Shown here: positions 35,328-43,927 of the stretch, one piece after another
Position numbering within the stretch: the stretch's first letter is position 1
Layout of the letters: each line of letters opens with the position of its first letter
Assembly: GCA_029887795.1 (NCBI GenBank)
Contig: JARXPE010000001.1
Coordinates: forward strand, 65,386-129,385
Direction of reading: 5' to 3'
From: Thermoproteota archaeon
Lineage (GTDB): Archaea; Thermoproteota; Methanomethylicia; Methanomethylicales; Methanomethylicaceae
Length of the DNA: 64,000 nucleotides
Notes under the pieces: generated by a model
Databases searched by the model: none
Told to the model about the DNA's origin: nothing
The model's input: the letters and a program-made list of their open reading frames with translations, nothing else
Made by a program: the position numbers and the translations under genes

Positions 35328-36575
35328 ATGGGCATGACTTTGGCTGAGAAGATAATTTCTATGAAGATAGGACGAGAGCCGTCTCCTGGAGAAATCGTGG
35401 TTCTACCTATAGATGCGGCAATGGCACATGACGGGACGGCCCCACTCATGATAAAAAGTTTCAATGAGATGGGGGCCAAGAATGTATGGAATAAGGAGAA
35501 GGCGATTTTTGTAATAGACCACATATCGCCCAGCTCCAACGAAGGGACCTCTGCACTCCATAAGATGATGCGCGAATTCGCAAAGAATCATGGGATTAAA
35601 CTCTACGATGTGGGAGAGGGGATCTGCCACCAGATCCTCCCTGAAAAAGGCTACGTCTTTCCGGGGGGAGTGGTGGTAGGGGCGGACTCTCACACGTGTA
35701 CACATGGAGCCTTTGCCGCATTCTCGACCGGGATAGGCTCAACCGATATGGCAGCAGTCTTTGCGTCAGGCAAACTCTGGTTTAAAGTTCCAGAGAGCCT
35801 CAGGATAAATATAAGCGGAAGTTTCAGAGGGAATGTGACGTCGAAGGATGCTATACTTTACGCGATAGGGGAGATTAAGGCGGATGGTGCCACTTACAAG
35901 TCAGTGGAGTTCACCGGTGATGCTGTGAAGAGTATGAGCATGGATAGCAGGATGGTAATGACTAATATGGCAATAGAAATGGGCGGCAAAACAGGCCTTA
36001 TAGCATCAGACAGTAGGACAAGAGCTTTTTTGGAAGGGAGGATTAGAGTACCCTTTAAGGAGATCGCTGGAGATAAGGATGCACACTATGCCGATGAGCT
36101 AGAGATAGAGGCAGGCACGCTGGAGCCCATGCTTTCATGTCCGCATCAGGTCGATAACGTTAAGGCGGTGACCGAGCTTGAGGGTAAGCCTGTTGACCAA
36201 GTCTTCATAGGATCGTGTACTAATGGGAGACTTGAGGATTTGAGGATGGTAGCCAAGGTTTTGAAGGATAAGAGTGTGAAAGTCAGAACAATAGTGATGC
36301 CAGCCTCAAAGGAAGTTATGCTGGGAGCGCTGAGGGAGGGAATCATAGAGGAGCTCGTGAGGGCAGGGTGTGCCGTCGGGGTGCCAGGTTGCGGACCGTG
36401 CGTAGGCGGACACCATGGCGTACCTTCTCCAGGCGACGTGGTGATCTCGACAACAAACAGGAACTTCAAGGGAAGGATGGGTTGCGCCGAAGCCGAGATC
36501 TACTTGGCATCTCCGCTGACTGCAGCATACTCTGCATTGAATGGGAAGTTCACAGTTCCTGAGGAGGTTAACTGA
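35328..36575 (+). CDS. Aconitase-superfamily dehydratase large subunit (LeuC/AksD type)
   Basis: 415 residues, the archaeal short large subunit of 3-isopropylmalate dehydratase or homoaconitase. The [4Fe-4S] ligands are visible in GSCTNGR and CGPCVGG, and substrate residues in DSHTCTHG. It pairs with the small subunit one base downstream. Either leucine biosynthesis or the chain-elongation route to the coenzyme B side chain (homoaconitase, AksD) is possible; sequence of the large subunit alone cannot decide. Confidence 0.92.
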   Translation: MGMTLAEKIISMKIGREPSPGEIVVLPIDAAMAHDGTAPLMIKSFNEMGAKNVWNKEKAIFVIDHISPSSNEGTSALHKMMREFAKNHGIKLYDVGEGICHQILPEKGYVFPGGVVVGADSHTCTHGAFAAFSTGIGSTDMAAVFASGKLWFKVPESLRINISGSFRGNVTSKDAILYAIGEIKADGATYKSVEFTGDAVKSMSMDSRMVMTNMAIEMGGKTGLIASDSRTRAFLEGRIRVPFKEIAGDKDAHYADELEIEAGTLEPMLSCPHQVDNVKAVTELEGKPVDQVFIGSCTNGRLEDLRMVAKVLKDKSVKVRTIVMPASKEVMLGALREGIIEELVRAGCAVGVPGCGPCVGGHHGVPSPGDVVISTTNRNFKGRMGCAEAEIYLASPLTAAYSALNGKFTVPEEVN

Positions 36576-37082
36576 ATGAGGATCAGAGGAAGAGTGTGGA
36601 AGTTTGGAGACGATATCTCTACAGATCTCATAATTCCAGGCAAGTACAAGTTCAAGACAATAGACTTTGATGAACTCGCAAGGCATGTGATGGAGGGCGC
36701 AGATCCTAGTTTTGCATCAAAGATCTCAAAGGGGGACATCATAGTTGCCGGAAAGAACTTTGGATGCGGATCCAGTAGGGAACAGGCACCGATCGTAATA
36801 AAGCATTCTGGGATAAGTGTCGTGGTGGCAAAGTCGTTTGCCAGGATATTCTACAGAAATGCCTTCAACATAGGGCTGCCGCTCGTGGAGTCCAAGGACC
36901 TGCCAGACTATGTGAACACAGGGGAAGTCATTGAAGTGGCATTATCCGAGGGCAAGATCTATGCCAAAGACAGAACTTTTGACTTCAAGCCCATACCAGA
37001 TTTCCTAATGAAAATCTTAGAGGATGGCGGGCTCGTAGAGCACTACAAGAAAAGAGGGCGATTCGTCTGGGAGACGCAGTAG
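36576..37082 (+). CDS. Aconitase-superfamily dehydratase small subunit (LeuD/AksE type)
   Basis: 168 residues with the swivel-domain motif [14 protein letters not shown]. The loop that decides substrate in this family reads [13 protein letters not shown]: it is YKFK rather than the YLVY of isopropylmalate or YLRT of homoaconitate enzymes as I recall them, so the substrate is unclear. It follows the large subunit directly and must form a heterodimer with it. Confidence 0.92.
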   Translation: MRIRGRVWKFGDDISTDLIIPGKYKFKTIDFDELARHVMEGADPSFASKISKGDIIVAGKNFGCGSSREQAPIVIKHSGISVVVAKSFARIFYRNAFNIGLPLVESKDLPDYVNTGEVIEVALSEGKIYAKDRTFDFKPIPDFLMKILEDGGLVEHYKKRGRFVWETQ

Positions 37083-37136
37083 CACGGTGCAACCTTTTAT
37101 ATTATATCTTATTAGATATATATTTGGGGGATAAAT

Positions 37137-37877
37137 ATTACTAATAATGAGTATGACGCCTGGGCAAAGGTATATGACATCATATACGGTGGCTACAAGG
37201 AAGATATAGAATTTTACAAGAGAGAGGCAAAAAAGGCTTCAGGGAAGGTTTTAGAAGTTGGTTGCGGAACTGGTAGGATATACTTGGAACTTCTAAAAGA
37301 AGGGATAGACGTTTATGGGATTGACATCTCCCAGTGTATGCTTGATGAGCTCAGGACGAAGGCGAAAGCCTTGGGAGTAGAGCCAAAGGTGAGCCTAGGA
37401 GACATGCGCAACTTCAGGCTGAAAGAGAGGTTTGCATTGATTATAGTCCCATTCCGCAGCTTCTTGTACAATTTGACCTCGGAGGACCAGTTAAAGACCT
37501 TGAAGAATTTCAGGAGGCACCTTCAGAAAGGCGGGCGCTTGATATTGAACTTCTTTTACCCAGATATAGAGAGGATGATGAGCTTCGGAAAGGAGTCTGA
37601 GGATCTGATAGTAACCGACAAAGGAGAGTATGGTCTTAGGGAGAAGTCGTATTTCGTTGATGAAATAAATCAGATAATAGAGACCCTTGCAGTTGTCTAC
37701 AAGGAAGGAGAGGTCTTTTGGAAGGGGACATACAGGTATGCCTTAATCTACAAAAGAGAATTCGAGCTCCTCTTAAGGCTGGCAGGCTTCAAGAAGTGGG
37801 AGGTATATGGAGGGTTTGATTACCGACCTCTCACCTCGTATAAACAGGAGATGGTCTGGATCGCCGAGAACTCGTGA
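37137..37877 (+). CDS. Class I SAM-dependent methyltransferase, non-canonical start
   Basis: About 246 residues. The frame is open and protein-like from NEYDAWAKVYDIIYGGYKED onward, with motif I VLEVGCGTGRIYLEL and motif II VYGIDIS. The first ATG, GTG or TTG in frame is TTG 37284, which would delete motif I. GGGGGAT lies just before ATT 37137, so translation may start at ATT or ATA, or a base substitution removed an ATG. Substrate unknown. It lies 54 bp after the dehydratase small subunit. Confidence 0.75.
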   Translation: MTNNEYDAWAKVYDIIYGGYKEDIEFYKREAKKASGKVLEVGCGTGRIYLELLKEGIDVYGIDISQCMLDELRTKAKALGVEPKVSLGDMRNFRLKERFALIIVPFRSFLYNLTSEDQLKTLKNFRRHLQKGGRLILNFFYPDIERMMSFGKESEDLIVTDKGEYGLREKSYFVDEINQIIETLAVVYKEGEVFWKGTYRYALIYKREFELLLRLAGFKKWEVYGGFDYRPLTSYKQEMVWIAENS

Positions 37878-37890
37878 AAAACGCTCATTT

Positions 37891-38217
37891 TTACTCGATT
37901 AAATCATCCATCTCTCTTATGAAAGAGGAGATGAACTTTTTCATTGTTTGAAAAGCTAACATTCCATCCGAGGTCAACGAGTAATCCTTAATATTCCTCC
38001 GTCCCGAAGTTCTCCATTTGCCGACAATCAAGCCGTCACCCTCCAGGCTATAGAGCAGAGGGTATATCACTCCAGAGTGATACTTAATCCCAGTTATCCT
38101 TTGAATCTCTTTCATTATGGAGTACCCCGAACGTTCACTCTTGTTTAAGATCCACATTATCATTAGGCGAAGAAGTCCATTCGCAGTAGCCCTGAGCAGC
38201 CCATCTTTCCCCTTCAT
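37891..38217 (-). CDS. PadR-family transcriptional regulator
   Basis: 108 residues with a winged helix: IMWILNKSERSGYSIMKEIQ and the PadR signature GVIYPLLYSLEGDGLI followed by RNIKDYSLTSDG. The start at ATG 38217 suits a leaderless transcript, since a TATA-like ctataaat lies about 30 bp upstream; ATG 38244 is the alternative. PadR proteins respond to small ligands. It is divergent from the radical SAM gene and may control it. Confidence 0.88.
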   Translation of the reverse strand: MKGKDGLLRATANGLLRLMIMWILNKSERSGYSIMKEIQRITGIKYHSGVIYPLLYSLEGDGLIVGKWRTSGRRNIKDYSLTSDGMLAFQTMKKFISSFIREMDDLIE

Positions 38218-38286
38218 GGAACTATATTTTAATTTACAAAACATTTATAGTTTTGCATATTATTTTCTAAACGGGGTGAGATCGCT

Positions 38287-39849
38287 GTGGATCGCCCCAA
38301 ATGTAAGGTAATACTTACTAGCGATCGAACCCTCATGAGCAATTACGGTAATTCCCTGTTTTATGGATTTATATCCACGGCACCAAGGGCTTCATTCATC
38401 TCGGAATTCGTTTTTAAGGCAGTTTTCAACAGAGTTCCAGTTGACGAACACGGGAGAGCACTCCTTGCCCCCCAAGGGCTGAGGAGAATAGAGTCCGCAA
38501 TTATCAAGTCGGGCCTACTTAAAAGGGAAGAGGTCGTTGTCACAACTCCTGAGAATATTAAAAAGTTTCTCTCAGAAGAGACCAAGGTCATAGGGATTTC
38601 AACCTTCGATCCTCTCGGTAAGGGTCCAGCTTCAACCACAATTAGCGGTCCTTTCGGGATCGTTCATGAAGAGCCATTTAACGCCTACTACTTCAGAAAA
38701 CTTGTAGGCTCTGAAGCCGTACAGAAGGCGAAACGTCAGGGAGTTCTAATCATGGTAGGGGGACCCGGAGCATGGCAACTTGGCTACGAAGAGATGGAAC
38801 GGATTGGTGTAGATGTCGTTGTAGAAGGCGAGGGGGAGCTTATATTTCCGAAGCTAATCGCGTCAATACTTGAGGGGACTCTGAGGACGCCCGTAAGGAT
38901 AACAGCAGGCTTTGAGGATGCGCCGAAAGCAGAGGACATACCCCCTCTGCTAGGAGCGACCGTGGGAGGGCTTGTTGAAGTATCGAGAGGATGCGGTAGA
39001 GGGTGCGGATTCTGCACCCCCACACTGAGGAGGCTACGCCACAGACCACTCGATGTGATCATTGAGGATGTGAGGACAAACGCTGAAAACGGTCAGACAA
39101 ACGTTTGCCTGCATGCTGAAGATGTCCTTAGATATGGGACGCTGGCCCTTGTTCCAGACCATGAAAAGGTCGTAGCCTTATTTAGGAGAGTGGCTTCGGT
39201 CCCTGGCATAAAAGGTGTTGGAATAAGCCATGCCGAACTGGCATCCATAGCCTCCAGCCCTTCCACCGTTAAAGCAGTTTCAGAGATCTTGGGTCTTGAG
39301 AGGCATGCGTGGCTGGGTTTTCAGACCGGCATAGAGACGGGCAGCACATCGATGATCGAGAGATACATGTGTAGGAAGCCAGCCCCCTTCAAACCGGTGG
39401 AATGGAGGGGTGTTGTGGAGAGTGCATTCGCTATATGTGATGATTATAACTGGATACCTGCGGCTACGTTAATAGTGAATTTGCCCGGCGAGACAGACAA
39501 AGACATTTTGCAGACCATAGATCTTGTAGAGTCCCTGAGGGACTATCGAAGCTTTATAGTGCCACTCCTGTATGTTCCGGCGACTGGGAACGCGACCAAA
39601 CCGATGCGCTTCCTTGAAGATGCCAGATACTACCACTTGGAGCTATACCGCGTTGTCTGGAGGCACAACCTGCGTTGGATGGAAGAGTTGGCGAACGATT
39701 ATTCTAAGAAGAACAGCCCTGCAGTCAAGTTCACGATCCGGAGTGCAATAAAGTTCGTCAAGGGATACCTCAATAGGAAAGTGGAGGAGGTCTTAGAGGA
39801 GGCTTTGCGTTCAAAAGCAAGTCTATATCAGACACCCGAAACCCGGTAG
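38287..39849 (+). CDS. B12-binding-type radical SAM protein
   Basis: 520 residues. An N-terminal B12-binding-like Rossmann region (about 95-195, with VGGPGAWQLGYEEMERIG) precedes the radical SAM domain with CGRGCGFC (C-x3-C-x2-C), which binds the [4Fe-4S] cluster. The C-terminal part holds FQTGIETGSTSMIERY and LIVNLPGETDKD. The product could be a methylated or rearranged metabolite; no neighbour tells which. The start is GTG 38287, about eight bases after GGTGAGATC. Confidence 0.85.
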   Translation: MDRPKCKVILTSDRTLMSNYGNSLFYGFISTAPRASFISEFVFKAVFNRVPVDEHGRALLAPQGLRRIESAIIKSGLLKREEVVVTTPENIKKFLSEETKVIGISTFDPLGKGPASTTISGPFGIVHEEPFNAYYFRKLVGSEAVQKAKRQGVLIMVGGPGAWQLGYEEMERIGVDVVVEGEGELIFPKLIASILEGTLRTPVRITAGFEDAPKAEDIPPLLGATVGGLVEVSRGCGRGCGFCTPTLRRLRHRPLDVIIEDVRTNAENGQTNVCLHAEDVLRYGTLALVPDHEKVVALFRRVASVPGIKGVGISHAELASIASSPSTVKAVSEILGLERHAWLGFQTGIETGSTSMIERYMCRKPAPFKPVEWRGVVESAFAICDDYNWIPAATLIVNLPGETDKDILQTIDLVESLRDYRSFIVPLLYVPATGNATKPMRFLEDARYYHLELYRVVWRHNLRWMEELANDYSKKNSPAVKFTIRSAIKFVKGYLNRKVEEVLEEALRSKASLYQTPETR

Positions 39850-39953
39850 TTAGGAAAAAGAGCTCAGGCATTGATAATACGCATGTATTGATGATATAAA
39901 ATATGCGCAAAAATCATATACTCCTTGGAATTTTAGAGATTGGGGGTTAAAGT

Positions 39954-40970
39954 TTGGGTAAGAAGTACAGGATAGCAGTAATCACTGGAGATGGCATAGG
40001 ACCTGAGATAACTGAGGCAGCCATCTACGCGCTGAACTATGTCGGTTTAGAGTTTGAGTTCATTAAGGTCGAGGCGGGGCTGGGCGCTTGGCAAAAGTAC
40101 GGGAACCAGCTTCCAGAGGAAACAGTCAACATAATAAAATCATCAGACGCGTGTCTTAAGGGTCCGACGCAGACTCCACCAGGACCAGGAACCTTCAAGA
40201 GCGCCACTGTAACGCTGAGGCAAATGCTCGACCTATACGCGAATGTTAGACCTTTCAGAAACCATCCCGGAGTACAATCCGTCCATAAAGGGGTCGATCT
40301 CATAATAGTTAGAGAGAACACCGAGGGGATGTATCGGGGGCTTGAGTATAATCTTGGAGACTCCGCCATCGGTATAAGGACTATAACGAGGAAAGGATCA
40401 GAGAGGATTGCTAGGTTTGCGTTCACTCTCGCTAGGAGGGAGAAGAGAAGGAAAGTCACGGTAGTCCACAAGGCGAATGTTTTGAAGGAGACCTGTGGGC
40501 TCTTCAGGAACGTCTGCGCAGAGGTCGCGAAAGATTATCCGGACGTAGTTTTTGAGGAGATGCACGTAGACGCCGCTGCGATGAGGATTGCGATGAAACC
40601 ACAGGATTTGGACGTGATTGTAACCACCAACCTATTCGGGGACATCCTGTCCGATGAGGCGGCAGGAGTGGTGGGAGGGCTAGGTATAGCACCAAGTGCG
40701 AATATTGGCGATAAGTATGCATTCTTTGAGGCTATACACGGTACCGCTCCAAAGCACGCCGGCAAGGGGGATGCTAATCCTGCGGCGATAATGCTCTCAG
40801 CTGCCATGATGTTAAGGTATCTAGGAGAGGTGGATGCTGGTAACAGGTTCGAGGCGGCCATAGACGCAGTTTTGGCAGAAGGTAAGAGTGTGACCAAGGA
40901 TCTGGGAGGAAGTGCGGGCACTATGGACTTTGCCAAGGCTGTTGTAGACAAACTTACTAAAGTGCAATAG
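39954..40970 (+). CDS. Isocitrate/isopropylmalate dehydrogenase family protein
   Basis: 338 residues from TTG 39954, preceded by GGGGGTT. The substrate loop TVTLRQMLDLYANVRPF and the NAD site EAIHGTAPKHAGKGDANP resemble NAD-dependent isocitrate or homoisocitrate dehydrogenases more than leucine-pathway enzymes, which usually have LRLRK. It may serve 2-oxoglutarate formation or, with the dehydratase pair at 35-37 kb, the coenzyme B pathway. Standing alone, with its own promoter. Confidence 0.88.
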   Translation: MGKKYRIAVITGDGIGPEITEAAIYALNYVGLEFEFIKVEAGLGAWQKYGNQLPEETVNIIKSSDACLKGPTQTPPGPGTFKSATVTLRQMLDLYANVRPFRNHPGVQSVHKGVDLIIVRENTEGMYRGLEYNLGDSAIGIRTITRKGSERIARFAFTLARREKRRKVTVVHKANVLKETCGLFRNVCAEVAKDYPDVVFEEMHVDAAAMRIAMKPQDLDVIVTTNLFGDILSDEAAGVVGGLGIAPSANIGDKYAFFEAIHGTAPKHAGKGDANPAAIMLSAAMMLRYLGEVDAGNRFEAAIDAVLAEGKSVTKDLGGSAGTMDFAKAVVDKLTKVQ

Positions 40971-41173
40971 AAGTGTTCCCAATATGGACGGAGCGTGTTC
41001 TGCTCCTTGCCTTGGCTCACTTTTAATCATACATTGAGAATTTCTCATTATTCGTGATTTTTTAATTCTGAATTTTCCATAATTGTTATTTTAATTTTAA
41101 ATGAATTTGTCGCGAATGCCGAGAACCTAAAAATAAATATACTACCTCAAAATTTACTTTGAGAAGGGTTCGT

Positions 41174-41836
41174 TTGAAAAACTTTCCTAACGTCAAAGTT
41201 GTGGACCATCCTCTGGCCCAAGAGATTCTTACAACTTTGAGGGACAAGAACACAGGACAGATAGCCTTCAGAAAAGGTCTGGTGAAGCTTGGACGCCTTA
41301 TCGCACTGGAGATAGCAAGGACAATGGACTACCAAGAAGTCGAGGTCGAGACGCCAACAGGTATGAAGGCTAAAGGGATAAAACTCGCGGACGCGGAGCA
41401 TGTGATGATCGTGAATGTCCTTAGAGCGGCAGTCCCATTTGTGGAGGGTATGTTGAAGATCTTCCCTGCGGCGAGACAGAGTATAATCAGCGCAAAGAGG
41501 ATAGAGGAGGGGATAGCCGCTCCTAACTACAATTTCAGGATAGAACGGAATTACAGCAAAATATCGAAGATATATCCCAACGATACTCTGATAGTGGCGG
41601 ATCCGATGCTGGCTTCAGGTTGCACTCTTCTCGCGGTTTTGGACGAGGTCACCAGAGACAATCATCCAAAGAGATCGGTAGTTGCCACAGTGATATGTGC
41701 GCCCTTGGGGATTCAGCGCATTAGAGACAAATACCCGAATATTGAGATCTTCACTGTGGCCGTCGACGAAGGATTAAATGATCACGGTTACATTCTGCCA
41801 GGACTAGGGGACGCAGGAGACAGGGCTTTTGGGTAA
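41174..41836 (+). CDS. upp: Uracil phosphoribosyltransferase
   Basis: Makes UMP from uracil and PRPP in pyrimidine salvage. It has 220 residues from TTG 41174, preceded by GAAGGG; TTG 41159 is an alternative. PRPP-binding ADPMLASGCTLLAVLDEV and the uracil-binding VDEGLNDHGYILPGLGDAGD at the C-terminus are typical. Monocistronic. Confidence 0.95.
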   Translation: MKNFPNVKVVDHPLAQEILTTLRDKNTGQIAFRKGLVKLGRLIALEIARTMDYQEVEVETPTGMKAKGIKLADAEHVMIVNVLRAAVPFVEGMLKIFPAARQSIISAKRIEEGIAAPNYNFRIERNYSKISKIYPNDTLIVADPMLASGCTLLAVLDEVTRDNHPKRSVVATVICAPLGIQRIRDKYPNIEIFTVAVDEGLNDHGYILPGLGDAGDRAFG

Positions 41837-41917
41837 AAAGTCCGGCTTTAGCCCCATCCATTTTTATAAGGTATTTTTGACAAGGTTTATTATTAAGATA
41901 GACTGTTTATCCTACCC

Positions 41918-42085
41918 ATGATTGACAAAAAAGTTTTTCTTTTATTTTCAGCCTTGGTTGTACTTCTAATGTACTTCATTCCTTACGGAGTGTTAAGTGG
42001 GGTCGAGGGACCACTAACTTTCATTTTCTGGACTGGAATATCGGTAGCATATCTGATATTTGTTGCGATTTCCATGCGGAGGTAA
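41918..42085 (+). CDS. Small two-helix membrane protein preceding SSS symporter
   Basis: 55 residues from ATG 41918, with two hydrophobic helices (LLFSALVVLLMYFIPYGVL and FIFWTGISVAYLIFVAIS). It resembles the DUF3311/DUF997 short partner subunits found beside SSS symporters. The downstream symporter ATG at 42090 overlaps its end region with GGAGGT, so they are translationally linked. A comparable small ORF precedes the other SSS gene at 54.9 kb. Confidence 0.75.
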   Translation: MIDKKVFLLFSALVVLLMYFIPYGVLSGVEGPLTFIFWTGISVAYLIFVAISMRR

Positions 42086-42089
42086 AGAG

Positions 42090-43541
42090 ATGGACCAGCT
42101 CTCAGTTTACATATCAATATTAATATACCTTATAGCAGGGAGTGCTATAGCGCTATTCTCAAAAAAATTCCTAAAGAAGGACTTCAAGGATTTTTACACA
42201 GCTAGTGGAAGATTCGGTACGCTACTTGCAACGCTATCTTATGCAGCCACCACATACAGCGCATTTATGTTCATAGGGCTCGTGGGGCTTGCCTACAGCA
42301 CTGGTGTTGGGGCGCTAGGATTCGAGCTTGTCTATTTTGTTGGGACTCTAATTCTGCTCTATTTTATCGCTCCGAGATATTGGAAGATCCATAAGAGATA
42401 CGGGTACGTCTCACCTGCCGAGGTTTTGAGCGCACGCTATGGAAGCAAAACGGTGGGCGCAACGGTGACACTTTTGGCGCTAGTGTCGCTCATACCCTAC
42501 GCTTCCTCTCAAGTTATAGGGGTGGCTATGGCTGCGGAGGGCGCAAGCGGAGGAGCGATACCTTATGTTTCAGCCGTTATAATCGCTATTGCAGTGGCGC
42601 TCCTCTGGTCGCTGATAGCAGGGATATGGAGTGTCGGGTGGACAGACGTCTTTCAGGGCCTGATAATGTTGTTCACAGGATTTTTGATGGTGTTGTGGGT
42701 TTATTCATGGGGTTACGCAGGCAGGGGTTTTGATTTTGCACTATTAGGGTCGTTGTCCTACGTGCCAAATCAATACTGGTCATTTTCTACGTTCCTTAAT
42801 ATGACTATCCCTTGGTTCTTCTTCGCGGTTACCAACCCGCAGGTCGTGCAAAGGCTATTCTCCCCCAAGGACCCTAAGACTCTCAAATCCATGATCATTT
42901 GGTTTGGGGCGTACGGACTACTCTTCACAGTATTGGTGACTCTCTTGGGACTCATGCTCAGGGGGCTCACATTTGACGGCTCGTTTCCTCCGATCTCTTA
43001 CAGGGACTCGGTAACCCCAACCCTACTAGGAATGGCGCCATTGTGGATCGGAGTATTTGGCCTAGTGGCGGTACTGGCAGCCTCTGTATCAACCATAGAC
43101 GGGATTCTGTTAACTTTGAGTTCCATGGCGGCAAGGGATATATATGAAAGTTATAGACCCGGAATGGCCCGGCTCAAGCTCTTTGTCGGGAGAGCTACAC
43201 TAGGGGTTTTGGCACTGGCATGCACTGTATTTGCGTTGGCTAGACCTGGCTTCATCGTCGATCTGGCTGTGCTCTCCTCTTCCCTTCTACTCCCCCAAGC
43301 ACCCGTAGTGATCGGAATGTTCGTATGGAATAGGGGGGGCAAAGCGTCTGCCACATTCACTTTGGTCTCAGGTTTTTTAGTAGCCATTATATTGTACTTC
43401 ACTAAAATGGCGCCTCTTGGACTCCCCATGAATGTATGGACGATCATTGTATCGACGTTAGTTTACATTTTAATAGGTCATTTTGAAAGAGGACCGCAAG
43501 GGATAGAGGTGTTTTTAGGGATAGAGGGCGAAGAGTTTTGA
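42090..43541 (+). CDS. Sodium:solute symporter (SSS family)
   Basis: 483 residues with about 13 membrane helices, a typical Na+-coupled uptake protein for organic solutes. ATG 42090 is backed by GGAGGTAAAGAG; an upstream TTG at 42060 is in frame but lies within the small ORF. Family features include the N-terminal IALFSKKFLKKDFKDFYTAS and the Na+ site region VLAASVSTIDGILLTLSSM. Substrate unknown. It follows the small membrane gene and overlaps the JAMM gene by four bases. Confidence 0.9.
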   Translation: MDQLSVYISILIYLIAGSAIALFSKKFLKKDFKDFYTASGRFGTLLATLSYAATTYSAFMFIGLVGLAYSTGVGALGFELVYFVGTLILLYFIAPRYWKIHKRYGYVSPAEVLSARYGSKTVGATVTLLALVSLIPYASSQVIGVAMAAEGASGGAIPYVSAVIIAIAVALLWSLIAGIWSVGWTDVFQGLIMLFTGFLMVLWVYSWGYAGRGFDFALLGSLSYVPNQYWSFSTFLNMTIPWFFFAVTNPQVVQRLFSPKDPKTLKSMIIWFGAYGLLFTVLVTLLGLMLRGLTFDGSFPPISYRDSVTPTLLGMAPLWIGVFGLVAVLAASVSTIDGILLTLSSMAARDIYESYRPGMARLKLFVGRATLGVLALACTVFALARPGFIVDLAVLSSSLLLPQAPVVIGMFVWNRGGKASATFTLVSGFLVAIILYFTKMAPLGLPMNVWTIIVSTLVYILIGHFERGPQGIEVFLGIEGEEF

Positions 43542-43915
43542 TAGAGAAGGTATATGTAAACAGAGAGGCACTCTCCCTATTCTTGGAGATCTGCAAGGAC
43601 GTGCATCCCAGAGAGAACATCATGTTGATCAGGGGCAAGATTAGGGGAGGTTCTGCGGATGTGACGGAATTTCTCATACCACCATTCTCAACTTATGGTG
43701 AGGGGTTCTCTGGTTTCCCTACACATATGATCCCGTTTGATCTGAGCATAATCGGAATAGCCCATTCTCATCCGAGTGGGAGTTGCGCCCCGTCTACCGA
43801 AGATCTTAACAACTTTTATGGAAGGATAATGATAATTGCCGCCTATCCGTACGACGAATGGAATTTAGGCATATACAACAGCAAAGCACAAAAGGTACCT
43901 TATGAGATAAAGTAG
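43538..43915 (+). CDS. JAMM/MPN-domain metallopeptidase
   Basis: 125 residues. The JAMM zinc motif is IGIAHSHPSGSCAPSTEDL, with H76, H78 and D89, and the upstream Glu is likely E26 in PRENIML. Archaeal single-domain JAMM proteins remove ubiquitin-like SAMP modifiers or cysteine from carrier proteins. It starts at TTG 43538 within the end of the symporter gene. A possible E1 partner is encoded at 59.1-59.8 kb. Confidence 0.88.
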   Translation: MIEKVYVNREALSLFLEICKDVHPRENIMLIRGKIRGGSADVTEFLIPPFSTYGEGFSGFPTHMIPFDLSIIGIAHSHPSGSCAPSTEDLNNFYGRIMIIAAYPYDEWNLGIYNSKAQKVPYEIK

Positions 43916-43927
43916 AGGAGATAGCAT

